Source: Clostridium sp. MD294
GTDB lineage: Bacteria; Bacillota; Clostridia; Lachnospirales; Anaerotignaceae
DNA length: 64,000 nucleotides
Assembly: GCF_000364165.2 (NCBI RefSeq)
Contig: NZ_CP097810.1
Location: 248,001-312,000, forward strand
Direction: 5' to 3'
The notes under the pieces: model-generated
Seen by the model: only the letters and a program-made list of their open reading frames with translations
What the model was told of the DNA's origin: nothing
The model's database searches: none
Position numbers and translations under genes: made by a program
In this document: positions 35,960-44,065 of the stretch, piece by piece
Layout: each line of letters starts with the position of its first letter
Numbering within the stretch: the stretch's first letter is position 1

Positions 35960-37864
35960 TTATTTTATTTTTTGGTCAAATAATTTATAATATTGCCAAC
36001 CTGCTAAATAATCTATTTTTATACTTTCTCCTTGTGTAACTTCTTCTTTATATTTTCCGTTTCCTTCTATATAAGCACCTTGTGTAATAACAGGTATCTC
36101 TTTTCTCATATTATTTACATAGTCATACAGCGGAGAAAGCCCTTCTAGTCCTAATAATTCCATTGTCATAGCTCCTAAACAATGAGCACTTATAATATTT
36201 TGTTTTGGTAGTGCTATTTTTTGTTTGTTTTCCAATATTTTAGTACTACTTTTAGCACTTTCATTTTGCCAAATAAAATATGGTGTTTCATAAATAGCAA
36301 GTTTCTGTTTTGTTGTTCCTTCTATATCAATGTCATAATCCAATATTTCAAAAAAGTCCATTCCGTTGGCAAATCCTGGCAAATGGTCACCAAAATATAT
36401 TAACACAACAGGTTCATCTAATCTATCTAATTCTGTTACTAATTTTTCAATTTCTTCATCTGCATCTTTTACACCGTTAAAATAATTGTAAAGCATATTT
36501 TTTTCTTTTGAAGTTAAAAAAATATCTGTATCAAAATTTTGTTCTGTTTCATTATATTTGTCTTGATAAGGTCCATGATTTTGTATTGTAACTGTAAATG
36601 AAAAAAGTGGCTTGTCGCTTTGTTGTATATGTTCCTTTAATGTATATAATATTGTATCTATTGTTGCCTGTTCACTAATATAGCCTCCTTTACTTTGCCC
36701 ATGTGGGTCAAATGAAGACAGATGTATAAAATTATCAAAACCAAAATAAGGATAAACATTATAGCGATTATAAAACCAAAAATAGCCAGGGTGTATAGCT
36801 AATGTATCATAACCAATTTGTGATAGCCTTCTTGGCAAAGCATCGAATTTTTTTCTAACAAAATCATAAGATGGAGAGGTATTATTCAAATATCTTGTAG
36901 GACAAGCTGTAAGCACATCATATTCTGTATCAGAAGTACCTCCTCCAAAATTTGGTACTACAATATGTCCTGCTATAGTATCTTCTTGACTTATAATTTC
37001 TTTATATGTTTTCATAGGGTCAACATAATTAGAAAAATCAATATGTTTGTTTATACTTAAATCAGAATAAGCTTCACCCATTATCATAATAATGTTAGGT
37101 AAATTTTCTGTTTGTTTTTCATTGATAGCAGGTGGCTGTTCTAATTGAGCATACTGCATTTCGTTGTAGCCATTTGGCTTTTTAATTTTCATGCTATTGA
37201 CATTATGAAAAAAACAATATACAAAACCTTTTGAATTATATTGATTTACTGAAAAATAAATATTTCCTAAAACAGGATATTTAATATATTCTCTTTCATT
37301 AGCATAGTACATATGATTTACAACAATACCTACAATCATTACTACAACAATACCACCTATTCTAATTTTTGTACGCATCTTTTTATTTTGAGATAGTAGT
37401 AGCACAAGCAATAACACCAATAAAAACAAACGTATTTTTGATTGTATTTCCTCCAATGTCACTACATCAAAGCCTTCTATAATTCCCATCACTTCTCTTA
37501 TTAATTTAATATCTGAAGGAAGTACAGGGTCTTGTCTCATTTCTATTTTCATACTGTTTGCAAAAGCAAGACTATAAAAAGTACCCCCCCACAATACTAT
37601 ACTAAAAAGTGTATGGTTTGTAATAAAATAAAAAAGTAGTATCAGTAAAAATATAGGTAAGCAATTCAGCCAAAATAAAAATGGATAATTTTCTAAATTT
37701 TCCTGAAAAAATAATAATTCTTCTTCTGTTGCTGACAAATTTAATGACATTACTGTTTCTGCTATTTTGATAGAACAATAACAAATTAATACTATGGACA
37801 ATATATGTCCTATTACAATTCTTTTACTGAAAACATCTCTAATTCCTTTTATAATTGAACTCAT
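35960..37864 (-). CDS. LtaS-like sulfatase-family enzyme (lipoteichoic acid synthase type)
   Basis: This 634-residue protein has five membrane segments in the first 180 residues and a large outer sulfatase domain. NIIMIMGEAYSDLSI starts the domain with the metal-binding Glu, and GGGTSDTEYDVLTACPT contains the catalytic Thr, as in LtaS. IYFGDHLPGFAN holds the second metal site. Such enzymes polymerise glycerol phosphate into lipoteichoic acid or modify related polymers. The ATG at 37864 has an AGGAG site; the TTG at 37888 overlaps the upstream part. It is next to two LCP genes, which attach such polymers to the wall. Confidence 0.88.
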   Translation of the reverse strand: MSSIIKGIRDVFSKRIVIGHILSIVLICYCSIKIAETVMSLNLSATEEELLFFQENLENYPFLFWLNCLPIFLLILLFYFITNHTLFSIVLWGGTFYSLAFANSMKIEMRQDPVLPSDIKLIREVMGIIEGFDVVTLEEIQSKIRLFLLVLLLVLLLSQNKKMRTKIRIGGIVVVMIVGIVVNHMYYANEREYIKYPVLGNIYFSVNQYNSKGFVYCFFHNVNSMKIKKPNGYNEMQYAQLEQPPAINEKQTENLPNIIMIMGEAYSDLSINKHIDFSNYVDPMKTYKEIISQEDTIAGHIVVPNFGGGTSDTEYDVLTACPTRYLNNTSPSYDFVRKKFDALPRRLSQIGYDTLAIHPGYFWFYNRYNVYPYFGFDNFIHLSSFDPHGQSKGGYISEQATIDTILYTLKEHIQQSDKPLFSFTVTIQNHGPYQDKYNETEQNFDTDIFLTSKEKNMLYNYFNGVKDADEEIEKLVTELDRLDEPVVLIYFGDHLPGFANGMDFFEILDYDIDIEGTTKQKLAIYETPYFIWQNESAKSSTKILENKQKIALPKQNIISAHCLGAMTMELLGLEGLSPLYDYVNNMRKEIPVITQGAYIEGNGKYKEEVTQGESIKIDYLAGWQYYKLFDQKIK

Positions 37865-38108
37865 TTTCACTCTCCTACTATTTTTCAACGAATAAACACA
37901 AAAACATCACTTTATTATAGTTTTAAAAAACAATAAACATAATATTTTGTAACAGCATTGTTTTTTTATCTATTTTAAACAAATAGCTTTTTATTATGTT
38001 AAATTAATTTAAAATAAATGTAAAGCTTTTCTTTATCACTACAATTCAAGTAGTTTTTCCATATTAAAGTACAATATAGTACTTCTATTATTTTTTATTA
38101 AAAAAGTA

Positions 38109-38137
38109 TTGACAAATATTTTAATTTATTGTATTAT
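38109..38137 (+). promoter_or_regulatory. Promoter of tRNA-Arg(ACG)
   Basis: TTGACA (38109-38114) and TATTAT (38132-38137) are 17 nt apart, 27 nt before the tRNA. The 240 nt further upstream to the LtaS-like gene shows only AT-rich sequence. Confidence 0.75.
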
Positions 38138-38164
38138 AACTCTTGTCTTTATTTTAAATATTTT

Positions 38165-38238
<74 letters not shown>

Positions 38239-38240
38239 TC

Positions 38241-38278
38241 AAAAAACACATTGTTTTTATGACAATGTGTTTTTTTTA
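38241..38278 (+). terminator. Terminator after tRNA-Arg(ACG)
   Basis: AAACACATTGT (38244-38254) pairs with ACAATGTGTTT (38262-38272), followed by a run of T residues. Confidence 0.85.
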
Positions 38279-38298
38279 TTTATTATTTTAATAACAAT

Positions 38299-38328
38299 AA
38301 TAAAAAATCCCCTTGAGTATTCAAGGGG
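38299..38328 (-). terminator. Terminator of the minus-strand tRNA operon
   Basis: CCCCTTGA (38309-38316) pairs with TCAAGGGG (38321-38328), followed on the minus strand by a T run. It lies just after the last tRNA (Leu). Confidence 0.8.
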
Positions 38329-38335
38329 TAAAATA

Positions 38336-38415
38336 TGCGGATAACAGGAATCGAACCTGCACCCTCTCGGACTGGATTCTAAGTCCAGCGCGTCTGCCAG
38401 TTCCGCCATATCCGC
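38336..38415 (-). tRNA. tRNA-Leu(TAG)
   Basis: The acceptor stem GCGGATA/TATCCGC, anticodon stem CTGGA/TCCAG with loop CTTAGAA (anticodon TAG, UAG in RNA), a variable arm and the GTTCGATTC T loop are visible. Last in the minus-strand tRNA run. Confidence 0.95.
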
Positions 38416-38493
38416 ACAAGTATTTATTATACTATATTAGTAAGTACCTACTGTTTTTTAGACAATAGGTACTTATTTAATATTTCATAAAAG

Positions 38494-38567
<74 letters not shown>

Positions 38568-38578
38568 AAAAAAAAGAA

Positions 38579-38649
38579 AGCGGGTGATGAGAATCGAACT
38601 CACGTGTTCAGCTTGGAAGGCTGACGTTCTACCATTGAACTACACCCGC
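38579..38649 (-). tRNA. tRNA-Gly(TCC), copy 2
   Basis: Acceptor GCGGGTG/CACCCGC, anticodon stem TCAGC/GCTGA with loop CTTCCAA (anticodon TCC) and T loop GTTCGATTC. It differs from the copy at 38743 by one base in the D-stem side region (GACGTTC against GACATTC on the plus strand). Confidence 0.96.
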
Positions 38650-38656
38650 ATAAAAA

Positions 38657-38730
<74 letters not shown>

Positions 38731-38742
38731 AGAAAGAATAAA

Positions 38743-38813
38743 AGCGGGTGATGAGAATCGAACTCACGTGTTCAGCTTGGAAGGCTGACATTCTACCATT
38801 GAACTACACCCGC
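38743..38813 (-). tRNA. tRNA-Gly(TCC), copy 1
   Basis: Full cloverleaf with anticodon TCC. It is the first tRNA of the minus-strand operon, starting 29 nt after the -10 box of its promoter. Confidence 0.96.
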
Positions 38814-38841
38814 AAAATAAATACTATAATCAACGAAAAAC

Positions 38842-38870
38842 ATTATGCCATATTTTAAACACAAAGTCAA
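38842..38870 (-). promoter_or_regulatory. Promoter of the minus-strand tRNA operon
   Basis: Read on the minus strand, TTGACT (38865-38870) and CATAAT (38842-38847) are 17 nt apart and lead into the tRNA-Gly(TCC) at 38813. Confidence 0.75.
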
Positions 38871-38890
38871 TACTTTTTTTTAAATTTTTT

Positions 38891-38930
38891 AAAAAAAGTA
38901 TTCATACTGAAAAACATATGAATACTTTTT
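38891..38930 (-). terminator. Terminator after the phosphodiesterase gene
   Basis: AAAAGTATTCAT pairs with ATGAATACTTTT (about 38894-38929), with A runs that become U runs on the minus strand. It lies just below the stop at 38937. Confidence 0.75.
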
Positions 38931-38936
38931 ATACAA

Positions 38937-39449
38937 TCAGCCTTTTCTTAAAAATGTCTGAGAGTCAATATATTCCATTATAGAGCCATAAAACATACCA
39001 TTTTGAGCAATTTCTAATACACCAAATGTAGGTTGTGGAACACCTCTAGGAAGGGAAATGCTACCAGGATTAAATAGCATTACGCGTCCTTTATTGTCAT
39101 TTACAGGACTATGTGTATGTCCAAAAAGCACTGCATCTGCTCCCTCTTGTTCTGCCCAATAAGATATTGTATCATAACTCCAATACACCTGCTGCATATG
39201 TCCATGTGTTAAAAGTAATTTTTTTCCATGTATTGTCAGCATTAATTTATTAGGAGCTTTATCACCAAAGTCATTATTTCCTCTTACAATGTAAAAAGGT
39301 AAATCGGGATATTCTGTTTGTAAATCTGTTGCATCACAAGCATGGTCACCCAAATGAATAACACCATTCATATATTTACCAATACGATTAAGCACATCTC
39401 TGGCATTTGCTAAATAGCCATGTGTATCACTGAGAACCAATAATTTCAC
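38937..39449 (-). CDS. YfcE/MJ0936-type metallophosphoesterase
   Basis: This 170-residue enzyme is a small calcineurin-like phosphodiesterase. The metal-binding motifs are in order: LSDTHG (residues 5-10), HLGDHACDA near 35, RGNND near 60, HGH near 81 and GHTHSPV near 107. Characterised homologues hydrolyse phosphodiesters with manganese or nickel. The gene overlaps the end of rdgB by 4 nt (the ATG lies inside the rdgB stop region), so the two are translationally coupled. This rdgB-yfcE pairing is common in Firmicutes. The true substrate is not known. Confidence 0.92.
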   Translation of the reverse strand: MKLLVLSDTHGYLANARDVLNRIGKYMNGVIHLGDHACDATDLQTEYPDLPFYIVRGNNDFGDKAPNKLMLTIHGKKLLLTHGHMQQVYWSYDTISYWAEQEGADAVLFGHTHSPVNDNKGRVMLFNPGSISLPRGVPQPTFGVLEIAQNGMFYGSIMEYIDSQTFLRKG

Positions 39450-40057
39450 TGTTTCATCTCCTCCTGTTGCATTAATAATTGTTTCATTTTTTGGAGTGCT
39501 TTACCCCTATGACTAATAGCATTTTTTTGTTCTGGAGGTAATTGTGCTGTTGTTTTGCCTAGTTCTGGCACAAAAAATATAGGGTCATAGCCAAAGCCAT
39601 TTTCTCCCTGTATTTTATGTGCAATACTACCTTCTATAGTATCTATGGCAGTAAGCACTTTTCCATTAGGAAATGCTGCCGCAATAGCACATACAAATCT
39701 TGCTGTTCTTTGTTTTTCAGGCACATCTTTCATTAAATGCAGTATATGATTATTTTTTTCAATATAAGGAGTATTCTCTCCTAAATATCGTGCAGAATAA
39801 ACTCCAGGTTTTTTATCTAAAAAATCAATTTCCAAACCAGAGTCATCTGCAAGTGTAATTTTGCCAGATACTTTTGAAATTTCAGAAGCTTTTTTTATAG
39901 CATTTTCTTCAAATGTTTTACCATCTTCTACAACATCTACTGTAATTCCTATGTCATACATAGAAACAATTTCAAAAGGCAAATCTAACAATATCTGTTT
40001 TACTTCTTTTATTTTTCCACTATTTTTTGTTGCAAATACAATTTGTTCCATATTCAT
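39446..40057 (-). CDS. rdgB: XTP/dITP pyrophosphatase
   Basis: This 203-residue enzyme of the HAM1/RdgB family hydrolyses non-canonical purine nucleotides (dITP, XTP) to the monophosphate, which keeps damaged bases out of DNA. Family motifs are IVFATKNSGKIKEVKQIL at the start, TLADDSGLEID near 70 and GFGYDPIFFVPELGKTTAQL near 150, then SHRGKALQKM. The ATG at 40057 has AAGGAAG upstream; an ATG two codons on is also possible. It overlaps the phosphodiesterase gene downstream by 4 nt. A small open frame with a signal-like start overlaps its 5' end. Confidence 0.94.
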   Translation of the reverse strand: MNMEQIVFATKNSGKIKEVKQILLDLPFEIVSMYDIGITVDVVEDGKTFEENAIKKASEISKVSGKITLADDSGLEIDFLDKKPGVYSARYLGENTPYIEKNNHILHLMKDVPEKQRTARFVCAIAAAFPNGKVLTAIDTIEGSIAHKIQGENGFGYDPIFFVPELGKTTAQLPPEQKNAISHRGKALQKMKQLLMQQEEMKQ

Positions 40058-40220
40058 TTACTTCCTTTTCTTGTTGTATTGTATCATACCTATATTTCAT
40101 ATCCATTATTATACAATGAAAATAATGAAATGAACAGAATGTATTTTCAAAGGCTTGTACTTTTCTTGGAATACATAAAAGCATTACCGCAACAATAACA
40201 CCAATTCGAAACAGTTTCAT
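40020..40220 (-). CDS. Possible small secreted peptide overlapping rdgB
   Basis: This 66-residue frame begins at an ATG (40220) with a strong AAGAGGTGA site six bases before it. The first 23 residues (KLFRIGVIVAVMLLCIPRKVQAF) look like a signal peptide with an Ala-rich cleavage region, followed by a short Cys/Tyr-rich part that ends inside rdgB. It may be a genuine secreted peptide, a truncated gene, or a leader coupled to rdgB translation. The good ribosome binding site is the main support; the overlap with rdgB is against it. Confidence 0.4.
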   Translation of the reverse strand: MKLFRIGVIVAVMLLCIPRKVQAFENTFCSFHYFHCIIMDMKYRYDTIQQEKEVNEYGTNCICNKK

Positions 40221-40407
40221 ATTACATCACCTCTTAACTATGATTGTAAAAGAGCATTAAAATGTGTACAATATTTTTTAAAAGCAAATTTTTACAGAAA
40301 ATTACAACTAAAGTATTGTTTTTATTTAAAAATAAGAAAGTGTTTGTAATTATTTGCGTTATTTGTTATAATGAAAATTGAGAGATTTTAGCAACGAGGT
40401 AATTTTT

Positions 40408-41107
40408 TTGAGTATAAAATATAGAAAAATATTACAGGAATTATAAAGTAATATATTAGCAAAAAAAATACAATCAAATAAAAAAATTACCTACATTTAA
40501 AGAAGACTTAATAAATCAACATCAAGTCAGTAGAACAACTATTCGTAAAGCAATTTCTATATTAGTCTAGTCAGCAATGGATATATTTATCAAATACAGA
40601 GTAGTGGCATATTTTTAAAAATATCTGTACTAAAAGGGTATCTAAGTTTAGAAAATTTAAGGGGGTTGACAAGAGATTATACTAATAAAAAAGTAGAAAT
40701 TAATATTTTAGAATTAAAATTAGTACCAGCAGAAAAACAAAAGTCTGTTATTAATGAAATTATAATATCAATGCTCCTTTATATTTTTTAAAAAGAGTAA
40801 TATTAGTAAATAGAAACCCTTTTATAATAAAATGTATCTATTTTGACAAAAAAATAGTTCCTTAATACAAATGAAAAGATTGCTAAAAAATCAATATATA
40901 GCTATATTATAAATGATTTAGGACATAACATAGGATTTGCAAACAAAGTAATTTATACAGACAAATGGAATAAATAAAATGCACAATATTTTTATTTACA
41001 GAAAGGGAGAACAAACTTTTATTATAGACAATACAAAATTTCTAAGTACAAGAGAAGTGTTTGCAATATCCACTTCTATACATAATTACAAAAGTACAAA
41101 ATTTTAA
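40408..41107 (+). pseudogene. GntR/HutC-family regulator, decayed
   Basis: From a TTG at 40408 with a GAGG site, the frames can be joined into one GntR regulator. LPTFKEDLINQHQVSRTTIR and the wing GYIYQIQSSGIF form the winged helix; ISVLKGYLSLENLRGLTRDY and INILELKLVPAEKQKSV start a UTRA ligand domain; DLGHNIGFANKVIYTDKW and FIIDNTKFLSTREVFAIS are near the end (stop about 41107). At least three frameshifts and two stops break it, so it is clearly inactive. UTRA domains bind sugar phosphates or similar ligands. Two GTATAC-centred 18 nt repeats lie just downstream. Confidence 0.8.
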
Positions 41108-41171
41108 AAATTAAATAAAAAAGTATTTAAAAATAGATAAATTTATGTATTTAATTAACATTAATTCTATC

Positions 41172-41334
41172 AAAAGGTATACTTTTTGACAAAGTTTACC
41201 ATGCTTTTATAAAGATACATTTATACTAATTTTTATATCTTTACTACAATAGGATTTGTTTAAATTGTTCAAAAAAATTTTTGAAAATTTACAAAAGGTG
41301 GAAAAAATCTATTTCTTCAAAAAGTATACCTTTT
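41172..41334. repeat. Pair of 18 bp inverted repeats centred on GTATAC
   Basis: AAAAGGTATACTTTTTGA (41172-41189) recurs perfectly inverted at 41317-41334, 127 nt apart. Each copy has a GTATAC core, as in operators of GntR/HutC regulators. They lie between the GntR pseudogene and the chemoreceptor gene, so they may be leftover operators or ends of a small element. Nothing else could be identified from 41108 to 41477. Confidence 0.6.
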
Positions 41335-41477
41335 AAGGCAAACTAATAATATAGTTATTCATTGCAAAAAACATTATTTTTCAAAATATATTATTTATTT
41401 TTTAATTCGTTGATGTTACATTAATAAAGTAATATAATATAATAAAAATAAAATGTACTATGATGGGGGAGATAACA

Positions 41478-43319
41478 TTGTTTAAAAATCAAAATGACGA
41501 AAACATGGAAAACGCAGAAATTGTACAAAAGCAAACAAAAAAAAGTACTAAAGGAACAACAAAATACCAAATACTGAAGGGTTATTTAATGATAACATCT
41601 ATTACAGTACTTGTAGTGGTAGTGTTATTTGCCTTTCAAGCTTTAATATACGGCAGATACAAAGTTGTTTCTGAAAGTTATACTTCAGAAAATATTTCAA
41701 AAGATATGGTTTCTGCTCACTATGATTGGGTATTAAAATTAACAAATGCTTTGCATACAGGAGAAAGATTTGAAGGAAATCTTGACCCAAATACTTGTTC
41801 ATTTGGCACATGGCTCTCAGAAAATGAAGCAAAAATTACAGATAATGAAATTGCAAGCAGAATTAAACTCATTAAAGAAGTACACGCTGAAATACATGCT
41901 TTTGCTAGTGATGTCAATACTTTAAATGCAGAACAAAGATTAGAAAAGTACGATGAATTTATTACATCATATGAACCAAAAGTGAATACATTGATTGATA
42001 ACTTAAGAGGAATTGCTAACAGATATACTTTTATAGCACAAGAAGCTGCAGATGCACTAAGTATGCTTCTTTTGATTTCTATTATTTTTATATTAATATT
42101 AACAGTAATTGCTATTGTTGTAAGTGCATATTTAGCAAATTCTACTTCTACAAAAATATCAGCTCCTATGACTTCTATAGCTGCATGGTCAAAAGAGCTT
42201 TCAGAAGGTGCTGATACACTAGATTTCAATTTTGATTATGGTGATATTGATGAAAATAATGAAATTGCTATTATGATTGATTCTTTTAAGCAACTTGCAA
42301 ACAGTATACAAGAAAATGTTAGAGTCGTAAAACGTGTTGCAGATGGTGATATGACTGTTTTTGTTGATATTCGTTCTAGTAAAGATACTTTAGGAAAAAA
42401 TTTATATAGAATGGTACAAAGCAACGATGCACTTTTTTCAGAAATATTAAGGGTAGCACATAAAGTAGCAGAAGGTTCTACTTACATCGCAAACGTTAGT
42501 CATCAATTAGCAGAAAGTGCTCATGTACAGGCACAAACAGTAAATGAATTATCTTCTTCTATTAACAACGCTGCAGATTTGATAAGCAAAAGCTCAGAAC
42601 ATATGGCAGAAGCTTCTTCTATTTCTGATATTATTAAAACAAATGCACAAGAAAGTAATGAAAAAATGAATGTGCTTGCGGGCTCTGTAGAAGAAATGAA
42701 ATTAGCATCACAAAAAGTTTCACAAGTTATTAAAACAATAGATGATATTGCTTTCCAAACGAGTATACTTGCATTAAATGCTTCTGTGGAAGCTGCAAGA
42801 GCAGGAGAAGCTGGAAAAGGGTTTGCTGTTGTAGCAAACGAAGTAAGACAGCTAGCTTTAAAAAGTACTGTAGCTGCAGATGAAAGTAAAACATTAATTC
42901 AAAATACTATTGATAAAGCAGTCATGGGAAGTAAAATTTCTGTAGAAGCATTAACTATGTTTGAAACAATTGTAGGTGAAATCAATAATATTACTTCTAT
43001 TATACAAGAGGAATCTATATCTTCTGCTACACAGTTAGAATGTATAGAAGATATCAGAGCAAATATTGCAGGTATTATGAGAGAAACATCAAGCAATGTT
43101 GATATTAGTAAAAATTCTGCAAATTCCAGTAAAGAAATGCAGACAAATGCAGATTTACTTAAAGCAGAAATGGAAAAATTCAATTTAAGACAACGTCAGC
43201 CAGGTAAAGCTTATATTCCACCAGAAAAACAAGGTGACTATGAATTTATCAAAAAGGCACAAGAAGATTATGATAGAACACAAGAAACAGGACAATTCCA
43301 TTATAATTATGACGAATAA
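41478..43319 (+). CDS. Methyl-accepting chemotaxis protein with outer CZB-like domain
   Basis: This 613-residue receptor has membrane segments near residues 37-58 and 196-218, a HAMP region, and a cytoplasmic signalling domain with IDDIAFQTSILALNASVEAA near 420 and no CheW-binding tail anomalies visible. The outer loop (residues 76-190) carries HYDW (His81), then CSFGTW (Cys107) and VHAEIH (His136, His140). That matches the Cys1-His3 zinc site of the CZB domain, which in most receptors is cytoplasmic. I use the TTG at 41478 because GGGGGAG lies at correct spacing; the ATGs before it have no site. It has its own terminator. Confidence 0.85.
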   Translation: MFKNQNDENMENAEIVQKQTKKSTKGTTKYQILKGYLMITSITVLVVVVLFAFQALIYGRYKVVSESYTSENISKDMVSAHYDWVLKLTNALHTGERFEGNLDPNTCSFGTWLSENEAKITDNEIASRIKLIKEVHAEIHAFASDVNTLNAEQRLEKYDEFITSYEPKVNTLIDNLRGIANRYTFIAQEAADALSMLLLISIIFILILTVIAIVVSAYLANSTSTKISAPMTSIAAWSKELSEGADTLDFNFDYGDIDENNEIAIMIDSFKQLANSIQENVRVVKRVADGDMTVFVDIRSSKDTLGKNLYRMVQSNDALFSEILRVAHKVAEGSTYIANVSHQLAESAHVQAQTVNELSSSINNAADLISKSSEHMAEASSISDIIKTNAQESNEKMNVLAGSVEEMKLASQKVSQVIKTIDDIAFQTSILALNASVEAARAGEAGKGFAVVANEVRQLALKSTVAADESKTLIQNTIDKAVMGSKISVEALTMFETIVGEINNITSIIQEESISSATQLECIEDIRANIAGIMRETSSNVDISKNSANSSKEMQTNADLLKAEMEKFNLRQRQPGKAYIPPEKQGDYEFIKKAQEDYDRTQETGQFHYNYDE

Positions 43320-43341
43320 AAAAGGGCTTATGCCCTTTTTT
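43318..43341 (+). terminator. Terminator after the chemoreceptor gene
   Basis: AAAAAGGGC pairs with GCCCTTTTT (43319-43340) with a four-base loop, followed by T residues. It overlaps the end of the stop region. Confidence 0.85.
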
Positions 43342-43361
43342 ATTCTGTTGGTTTCTATTAT

Positions 43362-43946
43362 TTATATTATTAAATTAATATTTCTTGTATTATTTTTATT
43401 TTTTGCTTTTATAGCATGAATTTCTTTTATTTTGTTTTGTTGTTGTTTTTTCTGTTTTATTGCTTCTTCTTTTTTCTGTTGTACTTTTTTATTTTCTAAT
43501 CGTTTTGTTTGTTCTTCTTTCAGTTCTTTCCACCCTTTTACATCATTACCTGAAGTAACTGTTGTAGAAGCTATCATTGTTATATTTCCTGTACTATCAA
43601 TACTCCAACTTTCTGAATAATCTACTAATTTTGCACCTATAGCAGTTGCATTTGATTTTGCATTTATATAACCACTTCTACAACTTTCATTATAAAAAGA
43701 AAGATTTTGTTCTAATTCTTTCGCTTTTTCACTATTTTTTGCACATTCTTTTAAATATGCTCCTGATATTGTTACACTTCCATTTTTTACACAATTATAT
43801 TTTTTAGACAGATAATCAGAATAATCAGAAACATTACTACTTTTTGTATTTTCTAGCTCTGATTTTTCTGTTACTTGACTTTTGTTTGAAACATATGGAT
43901 TTTGATACAAATTACTTTGATAATTTCCAATTACTGTAATCGCCAT
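43362..43946 (-). CDS. DUF6033-like protein
   Basis: This 194-residue protein resembles the DUF6033 family of clostridia: MAITVIGNYQSNLYQNPYV at the start, KNGSVTISGAYLKECAKNSE near 55 and SWSIDSTGNITMIAS near 115. The last third is a basic coiled-coil-like tail of Lys and Gln. The N-terminus lacks a signal peptide. The family often sits near flagellar or surface genes, which fits the neighbouring chemoreceptor, but its role is not known. The family name is from memory. Confidence 0.6.
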   Translation of the reverse strand: MAITVIGNYQSNLYQNPYVSNKSQVTEKSELENTKSSNVSDYSDYLSKKYNCVKNGSVTISGAYLKECAKNSEKAKELEQNLSFYNESCRSGYINAKSNATAIGAKLVDYSESWSIDSTGNITMIASTTVTSGNDVKGWKELKEEQTKRLENKKVQQKKEEAIKQKKQQQNKIKEIHAIKAKNKNNTRNINLII

Positions 43947-44065
43947 TAGTATTCCCCTTTCCTATTGTACTATATTTGCTACATTTTTATGTCACTTTAT
44001 ACACCAAATATTTTATAAAATATATCGACCTATATTTCATAAACTTAAACATTATGATATAAAGT

